A stretch of 64,000 bases of DNA from Euzebya rosea. GTDB taxonomy: Bacteria > Actinomycetota > Nitriliruptoria > Euzebyales > Euzebyaceae. Position 1 is the first letter of the stretch; every line of letters begins with the position of its first letter. The stretch lies in contig NZ_PGDQ01000014.1 of NCBI RefSeq assembly GCF_003073135.1, positions 1 through 64,000 of the forward strand, written 5' to 3'. The notes below the pieces were generated by a model that did no database searches, had not been told where the DNA came from, and saw only the letters and a list, made by a program, of their open reading frames with translations. The translations under genes and the position numbers were made by a program. This document shows, one piece after another, positions 33,100 through 43,040 of this stretch.

Positions 33100-35394
33100 T
33101 CAGACAGTCGTCCCGAGGGTCTCGCCACGTTCGGCCAGCCGGTACAGCTGGTCGCGGCCGGGCAGGTAGGGCAACGGCCATGTGACGCCCCGGTCGCCCA
33201 GCCGGGCGGCGGCGTGAAGCGTCCAGTACGGGTCGGCCAGGTGGGGCCTCGCGAGGCAGACCAGGTCGGCACGGCCGGCCATGAGGATGGAGTTGACGTG
33301 GTCGGGTTCGTAGATGTTGCCGACGGCCATCGTGGGCATGCCCGTCTCGTTGCGGATGCGGTCGGAGAACGGCGTCTGGAACATGCGGCCGTACACGGGG
33401 CTCGCGTCGGTCGAGGTCTGCCCGGCCGAGACGTTGACGATGTCGACCCCGGCCTGCTGGAGGGCCCGGGCGACCTGCACGGCGTCCTCGGGGGTGATGC
33501 CGTCCTCCCCCACCCAGTCGTTGGCCGAGATGCGGACCGAGATCGGTCGGTCGTCGGGCCAGGCGGCACGGACCGCGTGGAAGACCTCCAGCGGGAACCG
33601 CATCCGGTTGTCCAGCGACCCGCCGTAGGCGTCGGTGCGTCGGTTGGTGACCGGGGTGATGAAGCTGCTCAGCAGGTAGCCGTGGGCCATGTGCAGCTCG
33701 ACCATGTCGAACCCGCAGCGCAGCGCCATCTCGGTGGCGGCGACGAACTGGTCGCGGACCAGGTCCATGTCGTCGCGGTCCATGGCCTTCGGGACGTCGT
33801 TGGCGTTCGACCACGGCACCGCCGAGGCGGCCATCAGCGGCCAGGTGTCGACGGGCAGCGGGGCGTCGGCGTCCTCCCAGCCGAGCTGGGTGGCGCCCTT
33901 GGCGCCCGAGTGGCCGATCTGCGCGGCGATCATGGCGGGGCTCTCGGCGTGGACGAAGTCGACGATCCGGCGCCACGCTGCCTCGTGCTCGGGGGCGTAG
34001 AACCCGGCGCAGCCGGGGGTGATCCGCCCCTCGGGGCTGACGCAGGTCATCTCGGTCATGACCAGCCCGGCACCGCCCTTGGCCCGCTCGCCGTAGTGGA
34101 CCAGGTGCCAGTCGGTCGGGCAGCCGTCGACGGCCCGGTACTGCGCCATCGGCGAGACGACGACGCGGTTGACCAACGCCATGTCCCGCAGCCGGTAGGG
34201 CGCGAACATCGGCGGTCGATCGAGGGCCGACTCGTCGGCGTCGGCCCGGCGCTGGAACCAGGCCTCGGCCCTGCCCAGCCAGCCGGGGTCGCGCAGCCGC
34301 AGGTTCTCGTGGCTGATCCGCTGGGAGCGGGTCAGCAGGGAGTAGGTGAACTGGATCGGGTCGAGGTGCAGGTAGCGCTCGACGTCCTCGAACCACTCCG
34401 TGGAGTTCCGGGCCGCCGACTGCAGCCGCAGGACCTCGGTCCGGCGTTCGTCCTCGTAGCGCCGGAACGCGGCGTCCATGTCGGGTTCGTCGTGCAGGTA
34501 GTCGGCCAGCGCGACGGCGCTCTCCAGGGCCAGCTTCGTCCCCGATCCGATCGAGAAGTGGGCGGTGGCAGCGGCGTCCCCCATCAGGACGAGGTTGCGG
34601 TGGCTCCAGCTGCCGCAGAGGACCCGCTGGAAGTTGATCCAGGCCGACCCCCGGGGGTGCCGCACGTTGCTGAGCAGCGAGTGTCCGTCGAGGTGGTCGG
34701 CGAAGATCGCCTCGCAGGTCGCGATGGACTCCGCCTGCGTCATCTCGTCGAACCCGAAGCGTCGCCAGGTGTCCTCGCTGCACTCCACGATGAACGTCGC
34801 GGTGTCGGCGTCGAACTGGTAGGCGTGCGCCCAGACCCAGCCGTGCGGGGTCTCGGTGAACACGAAGGTGAAGGCGTCGTCGAACGTCTGGCGGGTGCCG
34901 AGCCAGACGAACTTGCACGCCCGGACGTCGATGTCGGGCTGGAACACCTCGGCGAAGGCGGTGCGTGCCCTGGAGTTGACCCCGTCGGCGGCGACGACCA
35001 GGTCGTGGTCGGCCATGAGCGGGGCCGGGTCGGTTACCTCGCACTCGAACCGCAGGTCGACCCCGAGCTCGCGCGCCCGGTCCTGGAGGATCTCCAGCAG
35101 CTTGCGGCGGCCGATGCCGCAGAAGCCGTGGCCGGTGGACAGGGTGCGGGTGCCGCGGTGATGCACGGCGATGTCGTCCCAGTAGGCGAAGTGCGACCGG
35201 ATGGCGGCGGCGCTGATCGGGTCGTTGGCGGTCAGGTTGTCGAGCGTCTCGACCGACAGCACGACACCCCAGCCGAAGGCGTCGTCGGCCCGGTTGCGTT
35301 CCAGCACCACGACCTCGTGGTCGGGGTCGCGCAGCTTCGCGCTGATGGCGAAGTACAGGCCGGCCGGGCCACCACCGAGACAGGCGATCCTCAT
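33100..35394 (-). CDS. 2-Aminobenzoyl-CoA monooxygenase/reductase-like two-domain flavoprotein
   Basis: ATG 35394; 764 residues. Residues 1-385 form an FAD monooxygenase of the salicylate-hydroxylase type: [36 protein letters not shown] and [22 protein letters not shown]. Residues 395-750 form an old-yellow-enzyme barrel: [53 protein letters not shown]. This pairing matches the 2-aminobenzoyl-CoA monooxygenase/reductase known from Azoarcus evansii, which hydroxylates and then reduces the ring with NADH and oxygen. Salicylyl-CoA 5-hydroxylase is related but has only the first domain. First gene of the seven-gene operon; no strong ribosome site. Confidence 0.87.
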   Translation of the reverse strand: MRIACLGGGPAGLYFAISAKLRDPDHEVVVLERNRADDAFGWGVVLSVETLDNLTANDPISAAAIRSHFAYWDDIAVHHRGTRTLSTGHGFCGIGRRKLLEILQDRARELGVDLRFECEVTDPAPLMADHDLVVAADGVNSRARTAFAEVFQPDIDVRACKFVWLGTRQTFDDAFTFVFTETPHGWVWAHAYQFDADTATFIVECSEDTWRRFGFDEMTQAESIATCEAIFADHLDGHSLLSNVRHPRGSAWINFQRVLCGSWSHRNLVLMGDAAATAHFSIGSGTKLALESAVALADYLHDEPDMDAAFRRYEDERRTEVLRLQSAARNSTEWFEDVERYLHLDPIQFTYSLLTRSQRISHENLRLRDPGWLGRAEAWFQRRADADESALDRPPMFAPYRLRDMALVNRVVVSPMAQYRAVDGCPTDWHLVHYGERAKGGAGLVMTEMTCVSPEGRITPGCAGFYAPEHEAAWRRIVDFVHAESPAMIAAQIGHSGAKGATQLGWEDADAPLPVDTWPLMAASAVPWSNANDVPKAMDRDDMDLVRDQFVAATEMALRCGFDMVELHMAHGYLLSSFITPVTNRRTDAYGGSLDNRMRFPLEVFHAVRAAWPDDRPISVRISANDWVGEDGITPEDAVQVARALQQAGVDIVNVSAGQTSTDASPVYGRMFQTPFSDRIRNETGMPTMAVGNIYEPDHVNSILMAGRADLVCLARPHLADPYWTLHAAARLGDRGVTWPLPYLPGRDQLYRLAERGETLGTTV

Positions 35395-35421
35395 GTGGTC
35401 AGTTCAACCACAGTCCTTCGC

Positions 35422-35443
35422 ACTTGTAAAGTTCATGTGTGAA
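35422..35443. promoter_or_regulatory. Two small inverted repeats upstream of the monooxygenase/reductase gene
   Basis: ACTT-gta-AAGT (35422-35432) is followed directly by TTCA-tgtg-TGAA (35432-35443), which overlaps the last codon of the LuxR gene. On the minus strand TTTACA (35426-35431 complement region) and TTGAAC lie 17 bases apart and end next to the ATG at 35394, a weak promoter-like pair. The repeats would suit the operon's MarR regulator; this is inference. Confidence 0.3.
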
Positions 35444-38240
35444 GTACATCGTCCGTTGAGGGTGCGGCCGTGGCTCCGAGGGCCGCACCCAGCTGGGCGC
35501 GTGAGCGGATGCCGAGCTTGCGGTAGATGTGCGTGATGTGGGCCTCGACGGTCTTCGGGCTCGTGTGCAGCCTGAGCGCTGCCTCCTTGACCGTCGCGCC
35601 AGCGAGCAGGGCATCCGCGACGCGCTGTTCTCCTGCGGTCAACGATCCTCCCCGGGACCGTCCGGCGCTGCCTGCCGTTTCCCCCTCCACCCGCGCCACC
35701 CAGCCCCGCGCGCCGATGGCCGCGAAGCCGTCCCTCGCCTGCTGGAACGCTGTCGCCGCCTGTCCCCGCTGTCGTCGCCGTCGCTGTACCTGGCCGAGGA
35801 CCAGCATGGTCCTCGCCTCGTCGAACGGGAACGGTTGTCGGGCGTGGTGCCGTCGCGCCTCCTCGAGCAGGTCGAGGGCGTCATCGAGCCGCCCGTCGGC
35901 AGCGGCGATCTGGGCACGGAGTCGCCGACAGACCGCCTGGGTCGGTGCGGTGTGGAGCGCATCCGCGGCATCGGCGAGGTCATCGACCAGGGCGGCGGCC
36001 GCCGTCAGGTCCCCGACCTCGACCAGTGCGTCGGCCAGCAGCTGGGCCCCACGCCTGAGCACCGGGTTGCGGAGGCCGATTCGCTCCTCGAGCTCCACGG
36101 CGGCCCGCAGGTGGCCGAGCGCCGCGGCCGGCCTGCCGCGGGACAGCTCGACGAACCCCATCGTCGACAACGCCTGCCGCACGATCCACGGGTCCTCGCC
36201 TGCCACGGCAGCGACTCGGCACTCCTCGGCCTCGCGGGCGGCGCGATCGAGATCGCCGAGGTGGGCGTCGACGAGCGCGAGCATCCACAGGGCCTGACAA
36301 CGCTGGTAGTCCTGTGCGGTCGCCTCGGCGGCCTCGAGTACCTGTTCGGCGACCGCACGGGCCTCGGCCAGCTCGCCCAGCCGGAGGAGGGTGAGCGGCA
36401 GGTGGGACAGGGCGTAGGGGACGCTGGACTCGTCGCCTTCGTCGCGGGCCGTCTGCAGCGTGCCCTCCAGCGCCTCCTTCGCCCCGTGCACGTCGTCGGT
36501 CCACGCCAGCCACGCCCCGAGGGCGGCGCTCGGTCGGTCGGCCACGCGGGGTGCGGGTGCCTTTCCCTCCAGGAGGATCGCCCGTTCCACGTCCTCCATG
36601 ACCAGGCCGTGACCACGGGCGAGTGTGGCAGCGATCCGTCCCTGCAACGCCATGCATTCGGTCGCCGGGTCGGGTTCGTCGATGTCGGCCAGCAGCGTCA
36701 TCGCCCGGTCGGCATGCACCAGTGCGAGCGCCAGGTCATGGGTGGCGACCGCGGCGACCCGGGCGTGGAGACGTGCCTGCAGCTCCACGTCGTCGGTGAC
36801 CAGCTGCAGCCCCGTCAGGCAGTGCCGAACCGCGATCTCGCTGAGGCCGTTCTCGAACTCCACCTCTGCCAGCAACAGCAGTGCCCGCGCGTGCATGGCA
36901 TCCGTGGTCGGGCTGCTGAGGACCGCCTTCCCGAGCCCGATGGCGTCGTCGGTGTCGCCGAGGCGGAAGCACAACGCGGCGAGCCCCAGCCGGCGCCGCG
37001 CACGGGCATCGTGGTCGGACTCGGGTGTCCGGGCCACGGCCAGCGCGGCCAGCTCCGCCGCCGCGCTCGGCGCCCCTCGGGCCGCGGTGGCGGCGGCCGC
37101 TCGTTCCAGCGCGTCAGCGACCGTGCGGTCCGGGCGGCTGTCGGCGAGCGCCATGTGCCTGGCGCGCTGCTCGAGCTCGGGCACGAGGGTGGCCAGGGCC
37201 GCGTGAGTGGCTCGGCGTTCGGGGCCCGTCGCGCCCTCGCGCACTGCGACCGCCAGCAGCTGGTTGGCCAGCTTGACCACCCCTCGGTCGACGGTGGTGA
37301 AGCCGGCGCCTTCCCATGCGTCGAGGGTCGCCGCACCCCCGGGCCGTTGCGTGATCAGGTCGACCGTCGGACGAGAGGCGAACGCCACGAGCTGGAGCAG
37401 GGCGCGGTCGGATTCCCCCAGGCCCTCGACGCGGGCCGCGACGAGGTCCCGCAGACGAGCCGACAGCGGCAGGGGTTCGTCCGGCCGGGGAGGATGGTCG
37501 AGCATGCGAACGCCACGGGCCAGCTCGAGCGCGAACAGGGGGTGTCCACCCGCGGCGTCGACGACACGTTCGACGAGGGTGCGGGGCAACGACGGCCCAT
37601 CGAGCTCGCCCAGGATGCGGCGCATGCTGACGGCGTCCAGCGGACCGAGGGCCCGCTCCTGCAGGCGGGTGCCGAACGCGTCGACCAGCGCCTGCCTCAC
37701 ACGTCCGGGCGGGCCGGTCACGGGCGCGGTCAGCACCACCCGTACGGCGTGCTGGTCGATGCGGCGCAGCGCGAAGGAGAGGGCGTCGGCAGTCGGCCTG
37801 TCGAGCCAGGGTTCGTCGTCGATGGCGACGAGGACCGGCCCGTCGGCGCCCAGCAGGCGCAGGACCGTGGAGAGCGCGGTGCCGACCGTTCGTGGCTCGA
37901 CATCCAGGGAGGGATGGATCCGCAGGGTGACGCCGTCGACTGCCCGTCGCTGGGGTGGGGGGAGGCGGCTCAGGACGTCGTCGTCCACCCCGTCCAGCAG
38001 GTCGGCCAGCCCGGCGAAGGCCAGCAGCTCGTCGGCCGCGGACGCCCGGACACGCAGGACCGGGCGACCCGTCGCCTCGGCCATGTCGACCGCGGCCCAG
38101 TACAGGGCGGTCCTGCCGATGCCGGCATCACCGCACAGCACCATCCCCCTCGGGTGGGCGGCGTCATCGTGGAGGAGGTCGTGCAACGCATCGAACTCCT
38201 CGGCCCGGCCCCAGAGCCGGCGCAGCGCAACGGGCTCCAC
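35433..38240 (-). CDS. Large ATP-binding LuxR-type regulator (LAL family)
   Basis: GTG 38240; 935 residues. The N-terminal third is a STAND-type AAA ATPase: CGDAGIGRTALYWA, then VLVAIDDEPWLDR as Walker B. The Walker A lysine is replaced by Arg43 (GxGRT), unusual for LAL proteins. A long helical-repeat (TPR-like) middle follows. The C-terminal 65 residues are a GerE/LuxR DNA-binding domain: LTAGEQRVADALLAGATVKEAALRLHTS with PKTVEAHITHIYRKLGIRSR. LAL proteins activate genes in response to a ligand, usually in an ATP-dependent manner. It ends 39 bases upstream of the catabolic operon on the same strand, so it may activate that operon. Confidence 0.88.
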   Translation of the reverse strand: MEPVALRRLWGRAEEFDALHDLLHDDAAHPRGMVLCGDAGIGRTALYWAAVDMAEATGRPVLRVRASAADELLAFAGLADLLDGVDDDVLSRLPPPQRRAVDGVTLRIHPSLDVEPRTVGTALSTVLRLLGADGPVLVAIDDEPWLDRPTADALSFALRRIDQHAVRVVLTAPVTGPPGRVRQALVDAFGTRLQERALGPLDAVSMRRILGELDGPSLPRTLVERVVDAAGGHPLFALELARGVRMLDHPPRPDEPLPLSARLRDLVAARVEGLGESDRALLQLVAFASRPTVDLITQRPGGAATLDAWEGAGFTTVDRGVVKLANQLLAVAVREGATGPERRATHAALATLVPELEQRARHMALADSRPDRTVADALERAAAATAARGAPSAAAELAALAVARTPESDHDARARRRLGLAALCFRLGDTDDAIGLGKAVLSSPTTDAMHARALLLLAEVEFENGLSEIAVRHCLTGLQLVTDDVELQARLHARVAAVATHDLALALVHADRAMTLLADIDEPDPATECMALQGRIAATLARGHGLVMEDVERAILLEGKAPAPRVADRPSAALGAWLAWTDDVHGAKEALEGTLQTARDEGDESSVPYALSHLPLTLLRLGELAEARAVAEQVLEAAEATAQDYQRCQALWMLALVDAHLGDLDRAAREAEECRVAAVAGEDPWIVRQALSTMGFVELSRGRPAAALGHLRAAVELEERIGLRNPVLRRGAQLLADALVEVGDLTAAAALVDDLADAADALHTAPTQAVCRRLRAQIAAADGRLDDALDLLEEARRHHARQPFPFDEARTMLVLGQVQRRRRQRGQAATAFQQARDGFAAIGARGWVARVEGETAGSAGRSRGGSLTAGEQRVADALLAGATVKEAALRLHTSPKTVEAHITHIYRKLGIRSRAQLGAALGATAAPSTDDVLHT

Positions 38241-38418
38241 TGCTCCCCGATCCTCGACCGGGGTCTGAGCTGGGCCCCGGATCCTCGATCGTCAGGATAC
38301 GCGGAATCGGCACTGCAGGGCAGACGGCGCGTGTCGAGCAGGTGTAGCGTTCCGGCGTCCGCCTGCGCGTCCAGTCGAGCCGTCGGCGTCGACCGCTCGG
38401 GCAGAATCGAGGGTTGTC

Positions 38419-38964
38419 GTGCGTGCTTCACCCTTCATTCGGTCGATGGTGCTCGTGCTCGCCGGGCTCGCCACCGCCGCCTGCAGCAGTGGTTCCGAGG
38501 CAGCACCCCTCGGCACTGCGCAGCCCGTGGTCCACACCGACTACGACACCGACGCGTCCACCGAGCTGGAGGTCACCGTGCTCGCCGTTCGCCGGGGGAC
38601 CGTCGCAGAGCTCGAGGCAGCAGGCCTGCAGTTCGACCCCGAGGAAGCGGACCTCGTGCCGCACTACGTCGACGTCCGGTTCACCAACACGGGGACCGAG
38701 ACCGTGCCGCGCACCATGCGGGTGTCACTGGAGGACAGCAACGACTCCCTGATCTCCCCGACGATCGTCTTCGACTTCTCCGGCGGGCAGACAACGCCGG
38801 AGGGGCCCTGCATCGATGTCAAGGATGGTGAACTCCCACCAGGGGAGTCCTTCGAGGACTGCACCCTGTTCCTCGTCGACCCCGCAACAGACGTTGCCGC
38901 GGTCACCTTCCTGTCGGCGCCCGGGAGCAGCGAGTCCGCGTTCGTGGACTGGGCGCTGGAGTAG
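38419..38964 (+). CDS. Lipoprotein of unknown function
   Basis: GTG 38419; 181 residues. A basic start, a hydrophobic helix and the lipobox LATAAC (cysteine about residue 22) mark it as a lipoprotein. The mature part starts with a Ser/Gly linker, then forms an immunoglobulin-like beta pattern (TELEVTVLAVRRGTVAEL, HYVDVRFTNTGTETVPRTM), resembling extracellular domains such as DUF4352-type folds in actinobacteria. Two cysteines (PCIDVK, EDCTLF) may pair. It is convergent with the large subtilase gene, only three bases from its end, and divergent from the LuxR regulator with 178 bases between; I see no clear promoter in that gap. Confidence 0.72.
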   Translation: MRASPFIRSMVLVLAGLATAACSSGSEAAPLGTAQPVVHTDYDTDASTELEVTVLAVRRGTVAELEAAGLQFDPEEADLVPHYVDVRFTNTGTETVPRTMRVSLEDSNDSLISPTIVFDFSGGQTTPEGPCIDVKDGELPPGESFEDCTLFLVDPATDVAAVTFLSAPGSSESAFVDWALE

Positions 38965-38967
38965 GAA

Positions 38968-41900
38968 CTACTCCAGCGCGAACACGGCCAGCCCGAGTGG
39001 CGTGACGCCCGTCAGCACCGTCCTGCCGTCAGGGGTGATGCCGACGAGCCGGACTCGGTCGACCCTGGAGTAGTCGATCACGCTCCCGTCGGCACCGACG
39101 TGGACCGAGCCCTCTCCGCGCAACCGGAACGACCAGCGGGTCGTGCCCGTTGGCGTCACCGAGTCCACCGCCTCGGCGAACTGTCCAGCGACCACGGCGT
39201 TGCCGGCGGCATCGACGAGGAGGCTGCCGTAGTCGGGCGCGTCGAAGCTCCCCGCGGACGTGCGCCACAGCTGCCCGAGGGCTGTCGGCTCGATGCCCAG
39301 CAGCCCTGCGATGCTCGTGTGCCCGTACAGCTGTCCGGTGGATGACACCCCGATGGTCATCGGACGGTCCCGCAACGCCCCGGACGCGGTCGGGGTGGCG
39401 TCCTCGCTGAGCCGACGCGCCTGCTCCGACAGGGTGATGCCGTCGTCGTGGATACGGAACATGCGTCCGCTCGTGCGACCACCGTCGGTGGGGAACCGGT
39501 GGCGACCCGAGAGTGTCTCCTCACCCGAGACGACGATGTCGTTGCCGACGACGGCCCAGGCACCGATGTCGATGGCCCCGACGGGAAGGCGAATCGATCG
39601 GTCGACGATGCCGGGATCGGTGAGGTCGGCCGTTCTGGGCAGTCCCACGAGGTCGATGGCATGCACCCACCACTCGTCGTCGGTGATGTCGTCGGGGTCG
39701 TTGCCGGCGTCGCGCTGCATGACGTAGGCGGTGTGTCGGTCAGCGGCGACCCGCAGGTCCTCGACCCAGGCCTTGTCGCGGTTGAAGTCCGACGCCGCAC
39801 CACCCGGCACGGTTGGCTCCATGCGGATCGTGGTGGTCTCGACGACGTCCGGCAGGGTGATGTCGAGCAGCCTGAGGGAGCTGGAGCGGACGTAGTCCAC
39901 GGCCTCTCCCTGCCAGACCAGCAGCCGGGTGCCGTCCGGGGAGAGCCGAAGGGGATGGCCGTCGCAGTCACGCAGGGGATCTGCCCCGTCGAACCCCCCT
40001 CCGGTGGCGTGTCGAGGGGTGGAGAACGTGCGGCTGGCCCGGCCGGTCGCTGGGTCGATGCGCAGCAGGACGAACTCCCACTCCAGGACGTTCGTCTGGT
40101 CGTACCCGCGGATGGCCCAGACGCGTCCGTCGCGGTCGACCACCGGCGGGCAGGTTCCTTCGATGTCGCTGATGGACCAGCGGATCCCACCCGTCCCGAG
40201 GTCGATGCCGAACAGGGAGATCTCGTTGGCCGTTCGTCGCTCGTCCCGGGTGTCGACCGCCGGGACCACCAGCACGTCGCCGGCGATCAGGGGGGTGCCG
40301 GCCCACGGCGCGTCGGACCAGTAGGCGGTTCCGGGAAGCGTGCCGAACCACCCCACCGCTGGAGTGGCCGCTGGTGTCGTGCCGTCGCCGCGCAGGGTCC
40401 CCTGATCGGTGCTGAGGGCGCTGCTGAATCCCGCTGCGGGTACCGGATCAACGGGGAAGGGGGACGGCGTGCGGTTGGCGCCGATCACCGTGCGTGCGTC
40501 GGGTCCGAGCGCCTCCAGCACCGCGCCGTAGGCGTTGACGACCCGACCGACCTGGGGGTGGGGTGAGGAGTGGGCGGTGACGTTCAGCAGGTGGATCAGC
40601 TGCAGCGCGTGCAGGTGGGGGTTGGCTGCCCGCATCAGGGCGAAGACACCCGCGACGTACGGCGCGGAGAAGCTCGTGCCGTTCACCGGTCGCAACGGGT
40701 TGCCCGTGTTGTCGGGATCCGCGCCGACCAGCACGGTGAACGGTGCGAACATCTTCACCGCACAGACCGGGTTCTCGCAGGCCTCGAACCCGAAGTTCGA
40801 GCCCGGAGCCCTGTCCCGGGTACCGGTGGCCAGGCCGCCGACGCAGTAGACGCCATCCAGCTCGCAGGGGTAGGTACCCGATCGTTCCCAGCACACGCCG
40901 AAGGGGAGGCAGTCGGTCCGGTTGAGGTCCAGCCCGTCGTTGCCGGCCGACGCCACGATGACGGCATCGCCGAGGATCTGCAGCCCCCGGGTCACGTCCT
41001 CGAGGGGACGCACCATGGGCGTGAGCGCGGCAGGCACGGTCGCCCCGAAGCTCGTGTTGATCACCTCCGGCACCCCCTCCCCGGCCATCGTGGCCAGCGC
41101 CGCGATCATCGATCCGATGGTGGTCCCCAGCAGCCCGTACTGGCGGATCCGGCCGACCGGACCGGCTGCACCCACCGACCCGAACCGGTTGTCGATCTGG
41201 CCAGCGGCCGCGACCGAGACGTTGGTGCCGTGCCACGGACACGGCCGACCACCGCACGGGGTCGTGTTGCGGATGCCGTCCCTCCCGAGGGTGCCCTCGG
41301 GGTAGTCCCCGTTGTCCTCCGCAAACCCCGAATCCACGATGCCGATGGTGACCTCGACGTCCGCCCGACCGTTGGCCACGAGCAGGCGCCAGGCCTCGGC
41401 CGTCCCTGTCCCCGGCAGGCCGTCACGCGCGAACTGTGGCCAGGTGAACGGGTTGGCGAACTCCACCACCCCGTCGATGTTGGGCGACTCCTCCACCTCG
41501 CCGTCGATGAGCTCGTCGGGCTCCGCGACGACGTTGAGTCCCACCGTCATGCCATCCCGGACGGCTGCCACCGCGGTCGCCACGGTGGACAGGGCGGTGT
41601 CGCTCGTGACGATGTGATGTCCCGTGGCGATGCCGTTGATCAGCTGCAGGTCCGCACCGAGCCGCTGGGCGTCCGCGCGGGAGAACGAGCTGCCGGAGGG
41701 TGGCACTCGAACGACCCACGTCGGCGGGATGATGTCCGAGCCCGGTATGGACTGCAGCACCTGCCCGTCGACGTCCTGCAGCCACGTGCCGAAGGTCTCC
41801 TCGTCGCGTGCGGACACCACCAGCTCGTCCTCGACCACACGGGTCGAGGCACCCTCGTCGTCCAGGATCTCCGCGACCGGGCGGGGGCCGAGGTCGTCGA

Positions 41901-43017
41901 TCTCGGGCTCCATGGCGACCGGCTCGGCTGGTCGTACCTCGAAGGTGGGCGGCGGTGGAAGCGTCTCGCAGACATCCTGCGCCGCTGCCGCCTCCGACAC
42001 GGCGGCCACGCCGCCGAGGACGGTGATCCGGTCGGGCGACAGCCGGGCGATCTCGTCGCGGACCACGTAGGGCACGCAGTCGCGGCTGGTCAGCAGCAGC
42101 GCACCGCCGGCGGCGACGACCGCCGGGGTGGCCGCCATGGCGTCCGGGAAGTTCTCCGCGGTCGCGATCCAGACGTCGTCGACGTCCAGTCCGGACGGGT
42201 TGGCCGTGGCGCTGACCTCGACGGCGGTATCGATGCGCGTCGCACCGCCGAGGCGCCCGAGCACCGCATCCGTGACCTCGTCGACCTGCAGGGTGACGCC
42301 GTCGCTGATGGCCGCGATGCCGCCGAGGAGCCGCACGTGGGACGGGTCGAGCTGTCGGAGGGCTGCCGCGGTCTCGGGCGGCAGGTGGTCGCGCTGGGTC
42401 AGCAGGATCGGGGCGTCGTCCATGGCCGCGGCGACCCCGCCCGCAAGGGCATCGGGGAAGTCCCGGGCGGTTGCCAGGTACACCGTGTCGGCACCTTCGG
42501 GCCAGCCGTCCAGGGCGATGCGTGCGACGGTGTCGACCACGTTGTCGCCGGCGATGCGACGGACTGGCCCGAAGCTCGCCAGGGTCGCCGCTGCGGCTTC
42601 GGGGACGACGTCGACGCCGCCGAGCACGACGATCTCGGTGGGGCGCAGCCGCTGCAGCTCCTGGACCGTGTCGTCCGGCACGGTGCCACCGTCGGTCAGG
42701 AGGATCGGTGCGGCGGCACGGTGCGCGCGGGGTCCACCGGCGAGGGCGAAGGCGAACGTCCCGCCGGGGGCGACGTAGACGGTGTCGGCCCGATCGAACA
42801 CCGACCGGGCGACGGCGGCCGCGGTGCCGAACCGGCTGTCACCCTGCAGGCGCTCGGTCGGGAGGGCCGGGCCGGGCGTGGCGACGTCCTGGGCACCGGC
42901 AGGCTGCAGCAGCCCGAGGAGGAGGGCGAGGACCACGAGGACGGCCGTCCGGTGCAGGCGCACCGGGCCGGGGGTCGGGGCCGGGCAGTGGGAAGTTGCC
43001 ATTGGTGTGCGTGCCAT
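38968..43017 (-). CDS. Cell-wall-anchored subtilase with CWB2 repeats and C-terminal propeller
   Basis: ATG 43017 with AAGGAG 11 bases upstream; 1,349 residues. A signal peptide ends around residue 43. Three cell-wall-binding type 2 (CWB2) repeats cover about 57-355, each with a RxxGxxRxxTA-like and PILLT/VLLGG core; these bind the cell wall. A subtilase (S8) domain covers about 550-830. Its triad is seen in IVDSGF (Asp about 561), WHGTNVS (His about 596) and [12 protein letters not shown] (Ser about 782). The last 500 residues are beta-rich with repeating [17 protein letters not shown] and ATGRASRT segments, like a propeller. It is coupled to the collagen-like gene upstream, 23 bases away. 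Likely a surface protease; substrate unknown. Confidence 0.85.
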   Translation of the reverse strand: MARTPMATSHCPAPTPGPVRLHRTAVLVVLALLLGLLQPAGAQDVATPGPALPTERLQGDSRFGTAAAVARSVFDRADTVYVAPGGTFAFALAGGPRAHRAAAPILLTDGGTVPDDTVQELQRLRPTEIVVLGGVDVVPEAAAATLASFGPVRRIAGDNVVDTVARIALDGWPEGADTVYLATARDFPDALAGGVAAAMDDAPILLTQRDHLPPETAAALRQLDPSHVRLLGGIAAISDGVTLQVDEVTDAVLGRLGGATRIDTAVEVSATANPSGLDVDDVWIATAENFPDAMAATPAVVAAGGALLLTSRDCVPYVVRDEIARLSPDRITVLGGVAAVSEAAAAQDVCETLPPPPTFEVRPAEPVAMEPEIDDLGPRPVAEILDDEGASTRVVEDELVVSARDEETFGTWLQDVDGQVLQSIPGSDIIPPTWVVRVPPSGSSFSRADAQRLGADLQLINGIATGHHIVTSDTALSTVATAVAAVRDGMTVGLNVVAEPDELIDGEVEESPNIDGVVEFANPFTWPQFARDGLPGTGTAEAWRLLVANGRADVEVTIGIVDSGFAEDNGDYPEGTLGRDGIRNTTPCGGRPCPWHGTNVSVAAAGQIDNRFGSVGAAGPVGRIRQYGLLGTTIGSMIAALATMAGEGVPEVINTSFGATVPAALTPMVRPLEDVTRGLQILGDAVIVASAGNDGLDLNRTDCLPFGVCWERSGTYPCELDGVYCVGGLATGTRDRAPGSNFGFEACENPVCAVKMFAPFTVLVGADPDNTGNPLRPVNGTSFSAPYVAGVFALMRAANPHLHALQLIHLLNVTAHSSPHPQVGRVVNAYGAVLEALGPDARTVIGANRTPSPFPVDPVPAAGFSSALSTDQGTLRGDGTTPAATPAVGWFGTLPGTAYWSDAPWAGTPLIAGDVLVVPAVDTRDERRTANEISLFGIDLGTGGIRWSISDIEGTCPPVVDRDGRVWAIRGYDQTNVLEWEFVLLRIDPATGRASRTFSTPRHATGGGFDGADPLRDCDGHPLRLSPDGTRLLVWQGEAVDYVRSSSLRLLDITLPDVVETTTIRMEPTVPGGAASDFNRDKAWVEDLRVAADRHTAYVMQRDAGNDPDDITDDEWWVHAIDLVGLPRTADLTDPGIVDRSIRLPVGAIDIGAWAVVGNDIVVSGEETLSGRHRFPTDGGRTSGRMFRIHDDGITLSEQARRLSEDATPTASGALRDRPMTIGVSSTGQLYGHTSIAGLLGIEPTALGQLWRTSAGSFDAPDYGSLLVDAAGNAVVAGQFAEAVDSVTPTGTTRWSFRLRGEGSVHVGADGSVIDYSRVDRVRLVGITPDGRTVLTGVTPLGLAVFALE

Positions 43018-43040
43018 CGGTCGTGTGCTCCTTCCGCGGC

